Shown one piece after another: positions 25,401 through 37,400 of a DNA stretch of 64,000 bases (within the stretch, counting starts at the first letter, position 1; each line of letters opens with the position of its first letter). The DNA lies in assembly GCA_945643635.1 (NCBI GenBank), contig CALZFC010000058.1, forward strand, positions 2,107,001 through 2,171,000, given 5' to 3'. Source of the stretch: Allodiplogaster sudhausi (Eukaryota; Nematoda; Chromadorea; Rhabditida; Diplogasteridae). Under the pieces are notes generated by a model, which saw only the letters and a program-made list of their open reading frames with translations, was not told the origin of the DNA and ran no database searches. The position numbers and the translations under genes were made by a program.

Positions 25401-28400
25401 CTTCTTATCAGCGAGGGTCTTCGCTTCCTCCTCCTTCTTCTTCTTATCATCGAGAACCTTGGCTTCGTCGTCTTTCTTCTTCTTATCAGCGAGGATTTTC
25501 TCTTCCTCCGTCTTCTTCTTATCAGCAAGAACCTTCTCTTCCTCCGACTTCTTCTTATCAGCGAGGGTCTTCGCTTCCTCCTCCTTCTTCTTCTTATCAT
25601 CGAGAGCCTTGGCTTCATCGTCTTTCTTCTTCTTATCAGCGAGGGCCTTCTCTTCCTCCTTCTTTTTCTTATCAGCAAGAGCCTTCTCTTCCTCCGGCTT
25701 CTTCTTATCAGCGATGGTCTTCGCTTCCTCCTCCTTCTTCTTCTTATCATCGAGAGCCCTGGCTTCATCGTCTTTCTTCTTCTTAACAGCAAGGGCCTTC
25801 TCTTCCTCCTTCTTCTTCTTATCAGCAAGAGCCTTCTCTTCCTCCGGGTTCTTCTTATCAGCGAGGGTCTTCGCTTCCTCCTCCTTCTTCTTCTTATCAT
25901 CGAGAACCTTGGCTTCGTCGTCTTTCTTCTTCTTATCAGCGAGGATTTTCTCTTCCTCCGTCTTCTTCTTATCAGCAAGAACCTTCTCTTCCTCCGACTT
26001 CTTCTTATCAGCGAGGGTCTTCGCTTCCTCCTCCTTCTTCTTCTTATCATCGAGAACCTTGGCTTCGTCGTCTTTCTTCTTCTTATCAGCGAGGGCCTTC
26101 TCTTCCTCCTTCTTCTTCTTATCAGCAAGAGCCTTCTCTTCCTCCGGCTTCTTCTTTTCAGCGAGGGTCTTCTCTTCCTCCTCCTTCTTCTTCTTTTCAT
26201 CGAGAGCCTTGGCTTCATCGTCTTTCTTCTTCTTATCAGCGAGGGCCTTCTCTTCCTCCGTCTTCTTCTTATCAGCAAGAGCCTTCTCTTCCTCCGGCTT
26301 CTTCTTATCAGCGAGGGTCTTCGCTTCCTCCTCCTTCTTCTTCTTATCATCGAGAGCCTTGGCTTCATCGTCTTTCTTCTTCTTATCAGCGAGGGCCTTC
26401 TCTTCCTCCTTCTTCTTCTTATCAGCACGAGCCTTCTCTTCCTCCGGCTTCTTCTTATCAGCGAGGGTCTTCGCTTCCTCCTCCTTCTTCTTCTTTTCAT
26501 CGAGAGCCTTGGCTTCATCGTCTTTCTTCTTCTTATCAGCGAGAGCCTTCTCTTCCTCCGCCTTCTTCTTATCAGCGAGGGCCTTCTCTTCCTCCGGCTT
26601 CTTCTTATCAGTGAGGGCCTTCTCTTCCTCCTCCTTCTTCTTATCAGCGAGGGTCTTCGCTTCCTCCTCCTTCTTCTTCTTATCGGCGAGAGCCTTCTCT
26701 TCCTCCGCCTTCTTCTTTTTGTTAACGAGAGCCTTGGCTTCATCGTCTTTCTTCTTCTTATCAGCGAGGGCCTTCTCTTCCTCCGTCTTCTTCTTATCAG
26801 CGAGAGCCTTCTCTTCCTCCGCCTTCTTCTTATCAGCGAGGGCCTTCTCTTCCTCCGGCTTCTTCTTATCAGCGACTGTCTTCGCTTCCTGCTCCTTCTT
26901 CTTCTTATCGGCGAGAGCCTTCTCTTCCTCCGCCTTCTTCTTATCAGCGAGGTTCTTCTCTTCCTCCGCCTTCGCCTTCTTCTTCTCAGCATCGACTGCA
27001 GCTTTCTTTGCCTCCTCGGCCTTCTTCTTTTCAATTTTGGAGGTAGACTTCACCTCCTCTGCCTTCTTCTCAGTATCGATGGTGGACTTGGCCTCCTCTG
27101 CCTTCTTCTTCTCTGCATCGACTGCAGCTTTCTTTGCCTCCTCGGCCTTCTTCTTTTCAGATTCGGAGGTAGATTTGGCCTCCTCTACCTTCTTCTCAGC
27201 ATCGATGGTGGACTTGCCCTCCTCCGCCTTCTTCTTCTCAGCATCTTCTTCTTTCGCTTCGTTTTCCATCTTCTTCTCCATGCTCTCTGGTGTTTCATCA
27301 CTTGCCTTCTTCTCCAAACTTTCTGACAAGTTGGGGCTTAGGGTCTCTTCAGGGATGCTGGTTGGTGCCTGATCCTCAGATATTGTCATAAAAGGAATAT
27401 CATCAAATGGCAGACTTTCAATTGAATCCATCGTTTCTGATCGTAGTTTCACTTTCTTCACTACCTTTCGCTTCTTTTTGACCTCTTGTTTCTTATCGAT
27501 GATCTTCGGTCCTTCGTCCTCCTCCTCTTCCTTCTTATCTTTTTCTTCATCAATCTCATCTTCTTCTACTGAGACATCAATCAGTTCTTCTTCGCTCTTG
27601 TCGTCGCTGGCTCCGCTGCTCTTTTCTTGTGCCGTAATGACATCAATTTCGTTGCCTGTTTTTCCTTCGCCGACTTCATTTGTTGCCAAGATACGGAAGG
27701 AGTAGAGCTCGCTTGGTAAGAGCTCAGTCGCGATGAAGTTGCAGACGGTCGGTTCAAGCGTGGCAATGCGCCTCCATCGATCGATATCTACTACTTTCCG
27801 CTCAACGCAAAAACCAGTGAGTGGAACTCCGCCGTTCTGCTTCGGCTTTTTCCATCTCAGGTATACCTTGGAATCCAACACCCGAACAGCGCGAAGTTGA
27901 AGTGGTTCCGAAGGCACATCGACCACCTAAACACAGCATGCATCCCTTTAGTTTTTCATCTACATATAAGTTAGCGTAGAAACAATTGAGGAAGCTAACT
28001 TTGATGTTGAATGCGAGCTTTGCTGAGCCGTGTTCGTTGACAGCAGTAACTGATATGTTTCCGCTGTCCGTCTGCCGAAGATGCTTAATGCGAATCGACA
28101 CGTAATCGTCATACTCTTCAATGTTGAATTCAAGTTCCGCAGCTTCTCCGCGATGCTGTAGCCGAATAACCGGTGCTGGCCATGCGACTACCTCGCATCG
28201 GAAGTCAAACGGTTTCGATGCTCGGTGAATTATCTCAAAATGAAAAAAAAATGCTTGAATCTTATAAACAAAATAGCTGGTCATGAGCTACTCGACTACA
28301 CATATTGACAATCGCGAATAATGAGCAAAATTTCTATGCCATGCGCACAATATTCAAATGAACTGACATCTTTGTTTTCGAGAACTGATATGAGATGTGG

Positions 28401-31400
28401 AGCCAGCTGAGCATTCAGGCGAGCGGTGTTTGAATCGACATCGTCAATTCGGCAGTAATAGATGCCAACGCAGCCAGCAGCAAAGTTCTTGAGGGTCAGC
28501 ACTGTTCTTAACATTTAAAGGTGTTGTCTTTACTATTGTTCGAGATGCACACAAGAATGGCAATGTATGTATGACTGCTCACCTGTTTTCTTGTGTAGTA
28601 ATGACGATGTTCTCGGTGTCAACTAGCTTCATGCCATTCTTAAACCACTCTGCAACCGTAATAGGAAGACGCCCTTCGCAAAAGAAGGTCATTTTGTCGT
28701 CCACGCTCGTGACGCAGAGACTCTCCGGATGAGAAATTATCGCTTGATACTCACCTTCTAGAGAAGTTACCAAATTACTTAAGTTTAGTCTGTAGGGCAG
28801 TACAAAAATAGCATGTATCTGACCATGCTCCTTCTCTGCCTTGGACGCCTCTTCCAGTTGCAGCGCAATAGTCTTGGAGACGGAACGTGTTTCACGAAGA
28901 GTCTTGATATCTTCGCATTCCTCTCTTATGGGCATTCGGAACACGTCAATGAGGCGAGTTACGTTTGCTGCTGCTGACGGCATTTGCACTGATGCTTCCA
29001 CGCTCTTAAATTATAATACATATAAGAAAATTTAACTGTCCAATCCAACTGGGCAATTGCCTTAAATTAAATGTCGTATTGATTTAAGATACATACATAA
29101 ATATGAAAGGTTCGAAAAAATGTTCGATGACCTGGTTAGGAAGGTGCGGCACATAAGCATCAACGATATCCAGCTCTCCCATCGCATCCAACAGAACGTC
29201 AACCTTAATCCGAAATCAATAACATTGTTGCAGTAACTTCGTTTTTCTTTCTTTCAAAACTTGTATTAATAATCTGACTTCCATGACATTCTCAGTCTCG
29301 GTTTCACAGACGCTGATTTCGGTTTCTTCGTAGTCGTAGAAAGACAGATCAACAAGAGCATCCGTATTTGCTGATTCTTCGCCCGCCTCTATGTCTAATT
29401 CTATGAGCAAGTCGCTGGTTCCTGAAAAAAAAGATGAATACAAGTCATTTCAACGAATAATGCTAAAAATTGGAAGGATTAGAAATATGAATTATCAACC
29501 TGATGAACTCCTCGACCGACAGACTTGCACATTAAGTAATGTTGTATCCTTGTGCTGCTTCTCGGTCTGTTTTGTTACCCTTCGCTTCTTCTTCTTCATG
29601 CCTTTTAGATCCTCGGGTTCTTGAGGAGTTGGAGATTTTTCCAAGAGCAGCGTTCGTTGTTCTCCCTTTTCGTCATCAAGTACAAATGTGAAAGCAGTTG
29701 GTGAGGTGACAGCCATCTCGATGGAAGCCTCCGCCAGCTGCTCGCACCCTTCCAGACTAGTTGGTCGATAGGACGGACTCGCAGCGAAACCTGCGGTTGC
29801 TTCCTCTCTCCTGCAATCATTTTCGCGTACTTTAAGACGATGACTAGAAATAAAAAAAACGTACGGAGAAAATGGTGCATCTGTTGCCTGTTCCGTTTCA
29901 ATTTCCATAGGCGGAGAGAGCAAGGACTCGAAGATGACGCCAATTCCAATCTTCTGAGTTCGTTGCTTTGATAGTCGACAAGTCACGGCTACAGCTGATT
30001 CTGTCGCTGGCAGGCAATGTAGACTCGCAGCTGCTGCATTGGACACACTCATTTCTTTAGCCGACGATTCGGTCTTGCACGACGAACACAGGAAACAATC
30101 AGAAGACACAATGATGGATCCTTCGCTCGATGCGTTCCTGCTGGTCTCCTCGGCCTTCTTCTTCTCTGCCTCAGCGGCGGACTTGGCCTCCTCGGTCTTT
30201 TTCTTCTCCGCATCGGCATCAGCTTTCTTTGCCTCCTCGGCCTTCTTCTTCTCTGCCTCAGCGGCGGACTTGGCCTTCTCGGTCTTTTTCTTCTCCGCAT
30301 CGGCGGCAGCTTTCTTTGCCTCCTCGGCCTTCTTCTTCTCTGCCTCAGCGGCGGACTTGGCCTCCTCGGTCTTTTTCTTCTCCGCATCGGCGGCAGCTTT
30401 CTTTGCCTCCTCGGCCTTCTTCTTCTCTGCCTCAGCGGCGGACTTGGCCTTCTCGGTCTTTTTCTTCTCCGCATCGGCGGCAGCTTTCTTTGCCTCCTCG
30501 GCCTTCTTCTTCTCTGCCTCAGCGGCGGACTTGGCCTCCTCGGTCTTTTTCTTCTCCGCATCGGCGGCAGCTTTCTTTGCCTCCTCGGCCTTCTTCTTCT
30601 CTGCCTCAGCGGTAGACTTGGCCTCCTCGGTCTTTTTCTTCTCCGCATCGGCGGCAGCTTTCTTTGCCTCCTCGGCCTTCTTCTTCTCTGCCTCAGCGGC
30701 GGACTTGGCCTCCTCGGTCTTTTTCTTCTCCGCATCGGCGGCAGCTTTCTTTGCCTCCTCGGCCTTCTTCTTCTCTGCCTCAGCGGCGGACTTGGCCTCC
30801 TCCGCCTTCTTCTTCTCTGACTCAGCGGCGGACTTGGCCTCCTCGGTCTTTTTCTTCTCCGCATCGGCGGCAGCTTTCTTTGCCTCCTCGGCCTTCTTCT
30901 TCTCTGCCTCAGCGGCGGACTTGGCCTCTTCCGATTTCTTCTTCTCCGCATCGACGGCAGCTTTCTTTGCCTCCTCGGCCTTCTTCTTCTCTGCCTCAGC
31001 GGTAGACTTGGCCTCCTCGGTCTTTTTCTTCTCCGCATCGGCGGCAGCTTTCTTTGCCTCCTCGGCCTTCTTCTTCTCTGCCTCAGCGGCGGACTTGGCC
31101 TCCTCAGTCTTTTTCTTCTCCGCATCGGCGGCAGCTTTCTTTGCCTCCTCGGCCTTCTTCTTCTCAGCCTCAGCGGCGGACTTGGCCTCCTCGGTCTTTT
31201 TCTTCTCCGCATCGGCGGCAGCTTTCTTTGCCTCCTCGGCCTTCTTCTTCTCTGCCTCAGCGGCGGACTTGGCCTCCTCCGCCTTCTTCTTCTCTGCCTC
31301 AGCGGCGGACTTGGCCTCCTCGGTCTTTTTCTTCTCCGCATCGGCGGCAGCTTTCTTTGCCTCCTCGGCCTTCTTCTTCTCTGCCTCAGCGGCGGACTTG

Positions 31401-34400
31401 GCCTCCTCCGATTTCTTCTTCTCCGCATCGACGGCAGCTTTCTTTGCCTCCTCGGCCTTCTTCTTCTTTGCCTCAGCGGCGGACTTGGCCTCCTCAGTCT
31501 TTTTCTTCTCCGCATCGGCGGCAGCTTTCTTTGCCTCCTCGGCCTTCTTCTTCTCTACCTCAGCGGAAGACTTGGCCTCCTCCGCCTTCTTCTTCTCTGC
31601 CTTAGCGGCGGACTTGGCCTCCTCGGTCTTTTTCTTCTCCGCATCGGCGGCAGCTTTCTTTGCCTCCTCGGCCTTCTTCTTCTCTGCCTCAGCGGCGGAC
31701 TTGGCGTCCTCGGTCTTTTTCTTCTCCGCATCGGCGGCAGCTTTCTTTGCCTCCTCGACCTTCTTCTTCTCTGCCTCAGCGGCGGACTTGGCCTCCTCGG
31801 TCTTTTTCTTCTCCGCATCGGCGGCAGCTTCCTTTGCCTCCTCGGCCTTCTTCTTCTCTGCCTCAGCGGCGGACTTGGCGTCCTCGGTCTTTTTCTTCTC
31901 CGCATCGGCGGCAGCTTTCTTTGCCTCCTCGGCCTTCTTCTTCTCTGCCTCAGCGGCGGACTTGGCCTCCTCGGTCTTTTTCTTCTCCGCATCGGCGGCA
32001 GCTTTTTTTGCCTCCTGGGAATTCTTCTTCTCTGCCTCAGCGAAAGACTTGGCCTCCTCCGCCTTCTTCTTCTCTGCCTCAGCGGCGGACTTGGCCTCCT
32101 CGGTCTTTTTCTTCTCCGCATCGGCGGCAGCTTTCTTTGCCTCCTCGGCCTTCTTCTTCTCTGCCTCAGCGGCGGACTTGGCCTCCTCGGTCTTTTTCTT
32201 CTCCGCATCGGCGGCAGCTTTCTTTGCCTCCTCGGCCTTCTTCTTCTCTGCCTCAGCGGCGCACTTGGCCTCCTCCGATTTCTTCTTCTCCGCATCGACG
32301 GCAGCTTTCTTTGCCTCCTCGGCCTTCTTCTTCTCTGCCTCAGCGGCGGACTTGGCCTCCTCGGTCTTTTTCTTCTCCGCATCGGCGGCAGCTTCCTTTG
32401 CCTCCTCGGCCTTCTTCTTCTCTGCCTCAGCGGCGGACTTGGCCTCCTCCGATTTCTTCTTCTCCGCATCGACGACAGCTTTCTTTGCCTCCACGGCCTT
32501 CTTCTTCTCTGACTCAGCGGTAGACTTGGCCTCCTCGGTCTTTTTCTTCTCCGCATCGGCGGCAGCTTTCTTTGCCTCCTCGGCCTTCTTCTTCTCTGCC
32601 TCAGCGGCGGACTTGGCCTCCTCCGATTTCTTCTTCTCCGCATCGACGGCAGCTTTCTTTGCCTCCTCGGCCTTCTTCTTCTCTGCCTCAGCGGTAGAGT
32701 TGGCCTCCTCGGTATTTTTCTTCTCCGCATCGACGGCAGCTTTCTTTGCCTCCTCGGCCTTCTTCTTCTCTGCCTCAGCGGTAGACTTGGCCTCCTCGGT
32801 CTTTTTCTTCTCCGCATCGGCGGTAGCTTTCTTTGCCTCCTCGGCCTTCTTCTTCTCTGCCTCAGCGGCGGACTTGGCCTCCTCAGTCTTTTTCTTCTCC
32901 GCATCGGCGGCAGCTTTCTTTGCCTCCTCGGCCTTCTTCTTCTCTGCCTCAGCGGCGGACTTGGCCTCCTCAGTCTTTTTCTTCTCCGCATCGGCGGCAG
33001 CTTTCTTTGCCTCCTCGGCCTTCTTCTTCTCTGCCTCAGCGGCGGACTTGGCCTCCTCGGTCTTTTTCTTCTCCGCATCGGCGGCAGCTTTCTTTGCCTC
33101 CTCGGCCTTCTTCTTCTCTGCCTCAGCGGCGGACTTGGCCTCCTCGGTCCTTTTCTTCTCCGCGTCGGCGGTAGCTTTCTTTGCCTCCTCGGCCTTCTTC
33201 TTCTCTGCCTCAGCGGCGGACTTGGCCTCCTCGGTCTTTTTCTTCTCCGCATCGGCGGCAGCTTTCTTTGCCTCCTCGGCCTTCTTCTTCTCTGCCTCAG
33301 AGGCGGACTTGGCCTCCTCCGCCTTCTTCTTCTCTGCCTCAGCGGCGAACTTGGCCTCCTCGGTCTTTTTCTTCTCCGCATCGGCGGCAGCTTTCTTTGC
33401 CTCCTCGGCCTTCTTCTTCTCTGCCTCAGCGGCGGACTTGGCGTCCTCGGTCTTTTTCTTCTCCGCATCGGCGGCAGCTTTCTTTGCCTCCTCGGCCTTC
33501 TTCTTCTCTGCCTCAGCGGCGGACTTGGCCTCCTCGGTCTTTTTCTTCTCCGCATCGGCGGCAGCTTTCTTTGCCTCCTCGGAATTCTTCTTCTCTGCAT
33601 CAGCGAAAGACTTGGCCTCCTCCGCCTTCTTCTTCTCTGCCTCAGCGGCGGACTTGGCCTCCTCGGTCTTTTTCTTCTCCGCATCGGCGGCAGCTTTCTT
33701 TGCCTCCTCGGCCTTCTTCTTCTCTGCCTCAGCGGCGGACTTGGCCTCCTCGGTCTTTTTCTTCTCCGCATCGGCGGCAGCTTTCTTTGCCTCCTCGGCC
33801 TTCTTCTTCTCTGCCTCAGCGGCGGACTTGGCCTCCTCCGATTTCTTCTTCTCCGCATCGACGGCAGCTTTCTTTGCCTCCTCGGCCTTCTTCTTCTCTG
33901 CCTCAGCGGCGGACTTGGCCTCCTCGGTCTTTTTCTTCTCCGCATCGGCGGCAGCTTCCTTTGCCTCCTCGGCCTTCTTCTTCTCTGCCTCAGCGGCGGA
34001 CTTGGCCTCCTCCGATTTCTTCTTCTCCGCATCGACGGCAGCTTTCTTTGCCTCCTCCGCCTTCTTCTTCTCTGCCTCAGCGGCGGACTTGGCCTCCTCG
34101 GTCTTTTTCTTCTCCGCATCGGCGGCAGCTTTCTTTGCCTCCTCGGCCTTCTTCTTCTCTGCCTCAGCGGCGGACTTGGCCTCCTCGGTCTTTTTCTTCT
34201 CCGCATCGGCGGCAGCTTCCTTTGCCTCCTCGGCCTTCTTCTTCTCTGCCTCAGCGGCGGACTTGGCCTCCTCGGTCTTTTTCTTCTCCGCATCGGCGGC
34301 AGCTTTCTTTGCCTCCTCGGCCTTCTTCTTCTCTGCCTCAGCGGTAGACTTGGCCTCCTCGGTCTTTTTCTTCTCCGCATCGGCGGTAGCTTTCTTTGCC

Positions 34401-37400
34401 TCCTCGGCCTTCTTCTTCTCTGCCTCAGCGGCGGACTTGGCCTCCTCAGTCTTTTTCTTCTCCGCATCGGCGGCAGCTTTCTTTGCCTCCTCGGCCTTCT
34501 TCTTCTCTGCCTCAGCGGCGGACTTGGCCTCCTCAGTCTTTTTCTTCTCCGCATCGGCGGCAGCTTTCTTTGCCTCCTCGGCCTTCTTCTTCTCTGCCTC
34601 AGCGGCGGACTTGGCCTCCTCGGTCTTTTTCTTCTCCGCATCGGCGGCAGCTTTCTTTGCCTCCTCGGCCTTCTTCTTCTCTGCCTCAGCGGCGGACTTG
34701 GCCTCCTCGGTCTTTTTCTTCTCCGCATCGGCGGCAGCTTTCTTTGCCTCCTCGGCCTTCTTCTTCTCTGCCTCAGCGGCGGACTTGGCCTCCTCGGTCT
34801 TTTTCTTCTCCGCATCGGCGGCAGCTTTCTTTGCCTCCTCGGCCTTCTTCTTCTCTGCCTCAGAGGCGGACTTGGCCTCCTCCGCCTTCTTCTTCTCTGC
34901 CTCAGCGGCGGACTTGTCCTCCTCGGTCTTTTTCTTCTCCGCATCGGCGGCAGCTTTCTTTGCCTCCTCGGCCTTCTTCTTCTCTGCCTCAGCGGCGGAC
35001 TTGGCCTCCTCGGTCTTTTTCTTCTCCGCATCGGCGGCAGCTTTCTTTGCCTCCTCGGCCTTCTTCTTCTCTGCCTCAGCGGCGGACTTGGCCTCCTCGG
35101 TCTTTTTCTTCTCCGCATCGGCGGCAGCTTCCTTTGCCTCCTCGGCCTTCTTCTTCTCTGCCTCAGCGGCGGACTTGGCCTCCTCGGTCTTTTTCTTCTC
35201 CGCATCGGCGGCAGCTTTCTTTGCCTCCTCGGCCTTCTTCTTCTCTGCCTCAGCGGTAGACTTGGCCTCCTCGGTCTTTTTCTTCTCCGCATCGGCGGTA
35301 GCTTTCTTTGCCTCCTCGGCCTTCTTCTTCTCTGCCTCAGCGGCGGACTTGGCCTCCTCAGTCTTTTTCTTCTCCGCATCGGCGGCAGCTTTCTTTGCCT
35401 CCTCGGCCTTCTTCTTCTCTGCCTCAGCGGCGGACTTGGCCTCCTCAGTCTTTTTCTTCTCCGCATCGGCGGCAGCTTTCTTTGCCTCCTCGGCCTTCTT
35501 CTTCTCTGCCTCAGCGGCGGACTTGGCCTCCTCGGTCTTTTTCTTCTCCGCATCGGCGGCAGCTTTCTTTGCCTCCTCGGCCTTCTTCTTCTCTGCCTCA
35601 GCGGCGGACTTGGCCTCCTCGGTCTTTTTCTTCTCCGCATCGGCGGCAGCTTTCTTTGCCTCCTCGGCCTTCTTCTTCTCTGCCTCAGCGGCGGACTTGG
35701 CCTCCTCGGTCTTTTTCTTCTCCGCATCGGCGGCAGCTTTCTTTGCCTCCTCGGCCTTCTTCTTCTCTGCCTCAGAGGCGGACTTGGCCTCCTCCGCCTT
35801 CTTCTTCTCTGCCTCAGCGGCGGACTTGTCCTCCTCGGTCTTTTTCTTCTCCGCATCGGCGGCAGCTTTCTTTGCCTCCTCGGCCTTCTTCTTCTCTGCC
35901 TCAGCGGCGGACTTGGCCTCCTCGGTCTTTTTCTTCTCCGCATCGGCGGCAGCTTTCTTTGCCTCCTCGGCCTTCTTCTTCTCTGCCTCAGCGGCGGACT
36001 TGGCCTCCTCGGTCTTTTTCTTCTCCGCATCGGCGGCAGCTTCCTTTGCCTCCTCGGCCTTCTTCTTCTCTGCCTCAGCGGCGGACTTGGCCTCCTCGGT
36101 CTTTTTCTTCTCCGCATCGGCGGCAGCTTTCTTTGCCTCCTCGGCCTTCTTCTTCTCTGCCTCAGCGGTAGACTTGGCCTCCTCGGTCTTTTTCTTCTCC
36201 GCATCGGCGGTAGCTTTCTTTGCCTCCTCGGCCTTCTTCTTCTCTGCCTCAGCGGCGGACTTGGCCTCCTCAGTCTTTTTCTTCTCCGCATCGGCGGCAG
36301 CTTTCTTTGCCTCCTCGGCCTTCTTCTTCTCTGCCTCAGCGGCGGACTTGGCCTCCTCAGTCTTTTTCTTCTCCGCATCGGCGGCAGCTTTCTTTGCCTC
36401 CTCGGCCTTCTTCTTCTCTGCCTCAGCGGCGGACTTGGCCTCCTCGGTCTTTTTCTTCTCCGCATCGGCGGCAGCTTTCTTTGCCTCCTCGGCCTTCTTC
36501 TTCTCTGGCTCAGCGGCGGACTTGGCCTCCTCGGTCTTTTTCTTCTCCGCATCGGCGGCAGCTTTCTTTGCCTCCTCGGCCTTCTTCTTCTCTGCCTCAG
36601 CGGCGGACTTGGCCTCCTCGGTCTTTTTCTTCTCCGCATCGGCGGCAGCTTTCTTTGCCTCCTCGGCCTTCTTCTTCTCTGCCTCAGAGGCGGACTTGGC
36701 CTCCTCCGCCTTCTTCTTCTCTGCCTCAGCGGCGGACTTGGCCTCCTCGGTCTTTTTCTTCTCCGCATCGGCGGCAGCTTTCTTTGCCTCCTCGGCCTTC
36801 TTCTTCTCTGCCTCAGCGGCGGACTTGGCGTCCTCGGTCTTTTTCTTCTCCGCATCGGCGGCAGCTTTCTTTGCCTCCTCGGCCTTCTTCTTCTCTGCCT
36901 CAGAGGCGGACTTGGCCTCCTCCGCCTTCTTCTTCTCTGCCTCAGCGGCGGACTTGGCCTCCTCGGTCTTTTTCTTCTCCGCATCGGCGGCAGCTTTCTT
37001 TGCCTCCTCGGCCTTCTTCTTCTCTGCCTCAGCGGCGGACTTGGCCTCCTCGGTCTTTTTCTTCTCCGCATCGGCGGCAGCTTTCTTTGCCTCCTCGGAA
37101 TTCTTCTTCTCTGCATCAGCGAAAGACTTGGCCTCCTCCGCCTTCTTCTTCTCTGCCTCAGCGGCGGACTTGGCCTCCTCGGTCTTTTTCTTCTCCGCAT
37201 CGGCGGCAGCTTTCTTTGCCTCCTCGGCCTTCTTCTTCTCTGCCTCAGCGGCGGACTTGGCCTCCTCGGTCTTTTTCTTCTCCGCATCGGCGGCAGCTTC
37301 CTTTGCCTCCTCGGCCTTCTTCTTCTCTGCCTCAGCGGCGGACTTGGCCTCCTCGGTCTTTTTCTTCTCCGCATCGGCGGCAGCTTTCTTTGCCTCCTCG

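Noticed and set aside
23722..27372. Plus-strand frames over array 2 (Ser/Phe-rich, and Leu-rich that look like many membrane helices)
   Set aside because: They are the complement of Lys/Glu codons (TTC, CTC, CTT). Their periodicity is exactly that of the 150-nt unit. The flanking FnIII and Ig domains are on the minus strand.
29844..29864. 21-nt mini-intron ending at the first TTTCTAG in intron 1
   Set aside because: Too short for spliceosomal removal. The next acceptor (TTGCAG, 29811) gives a plausible 54-nt intron, also in phase.
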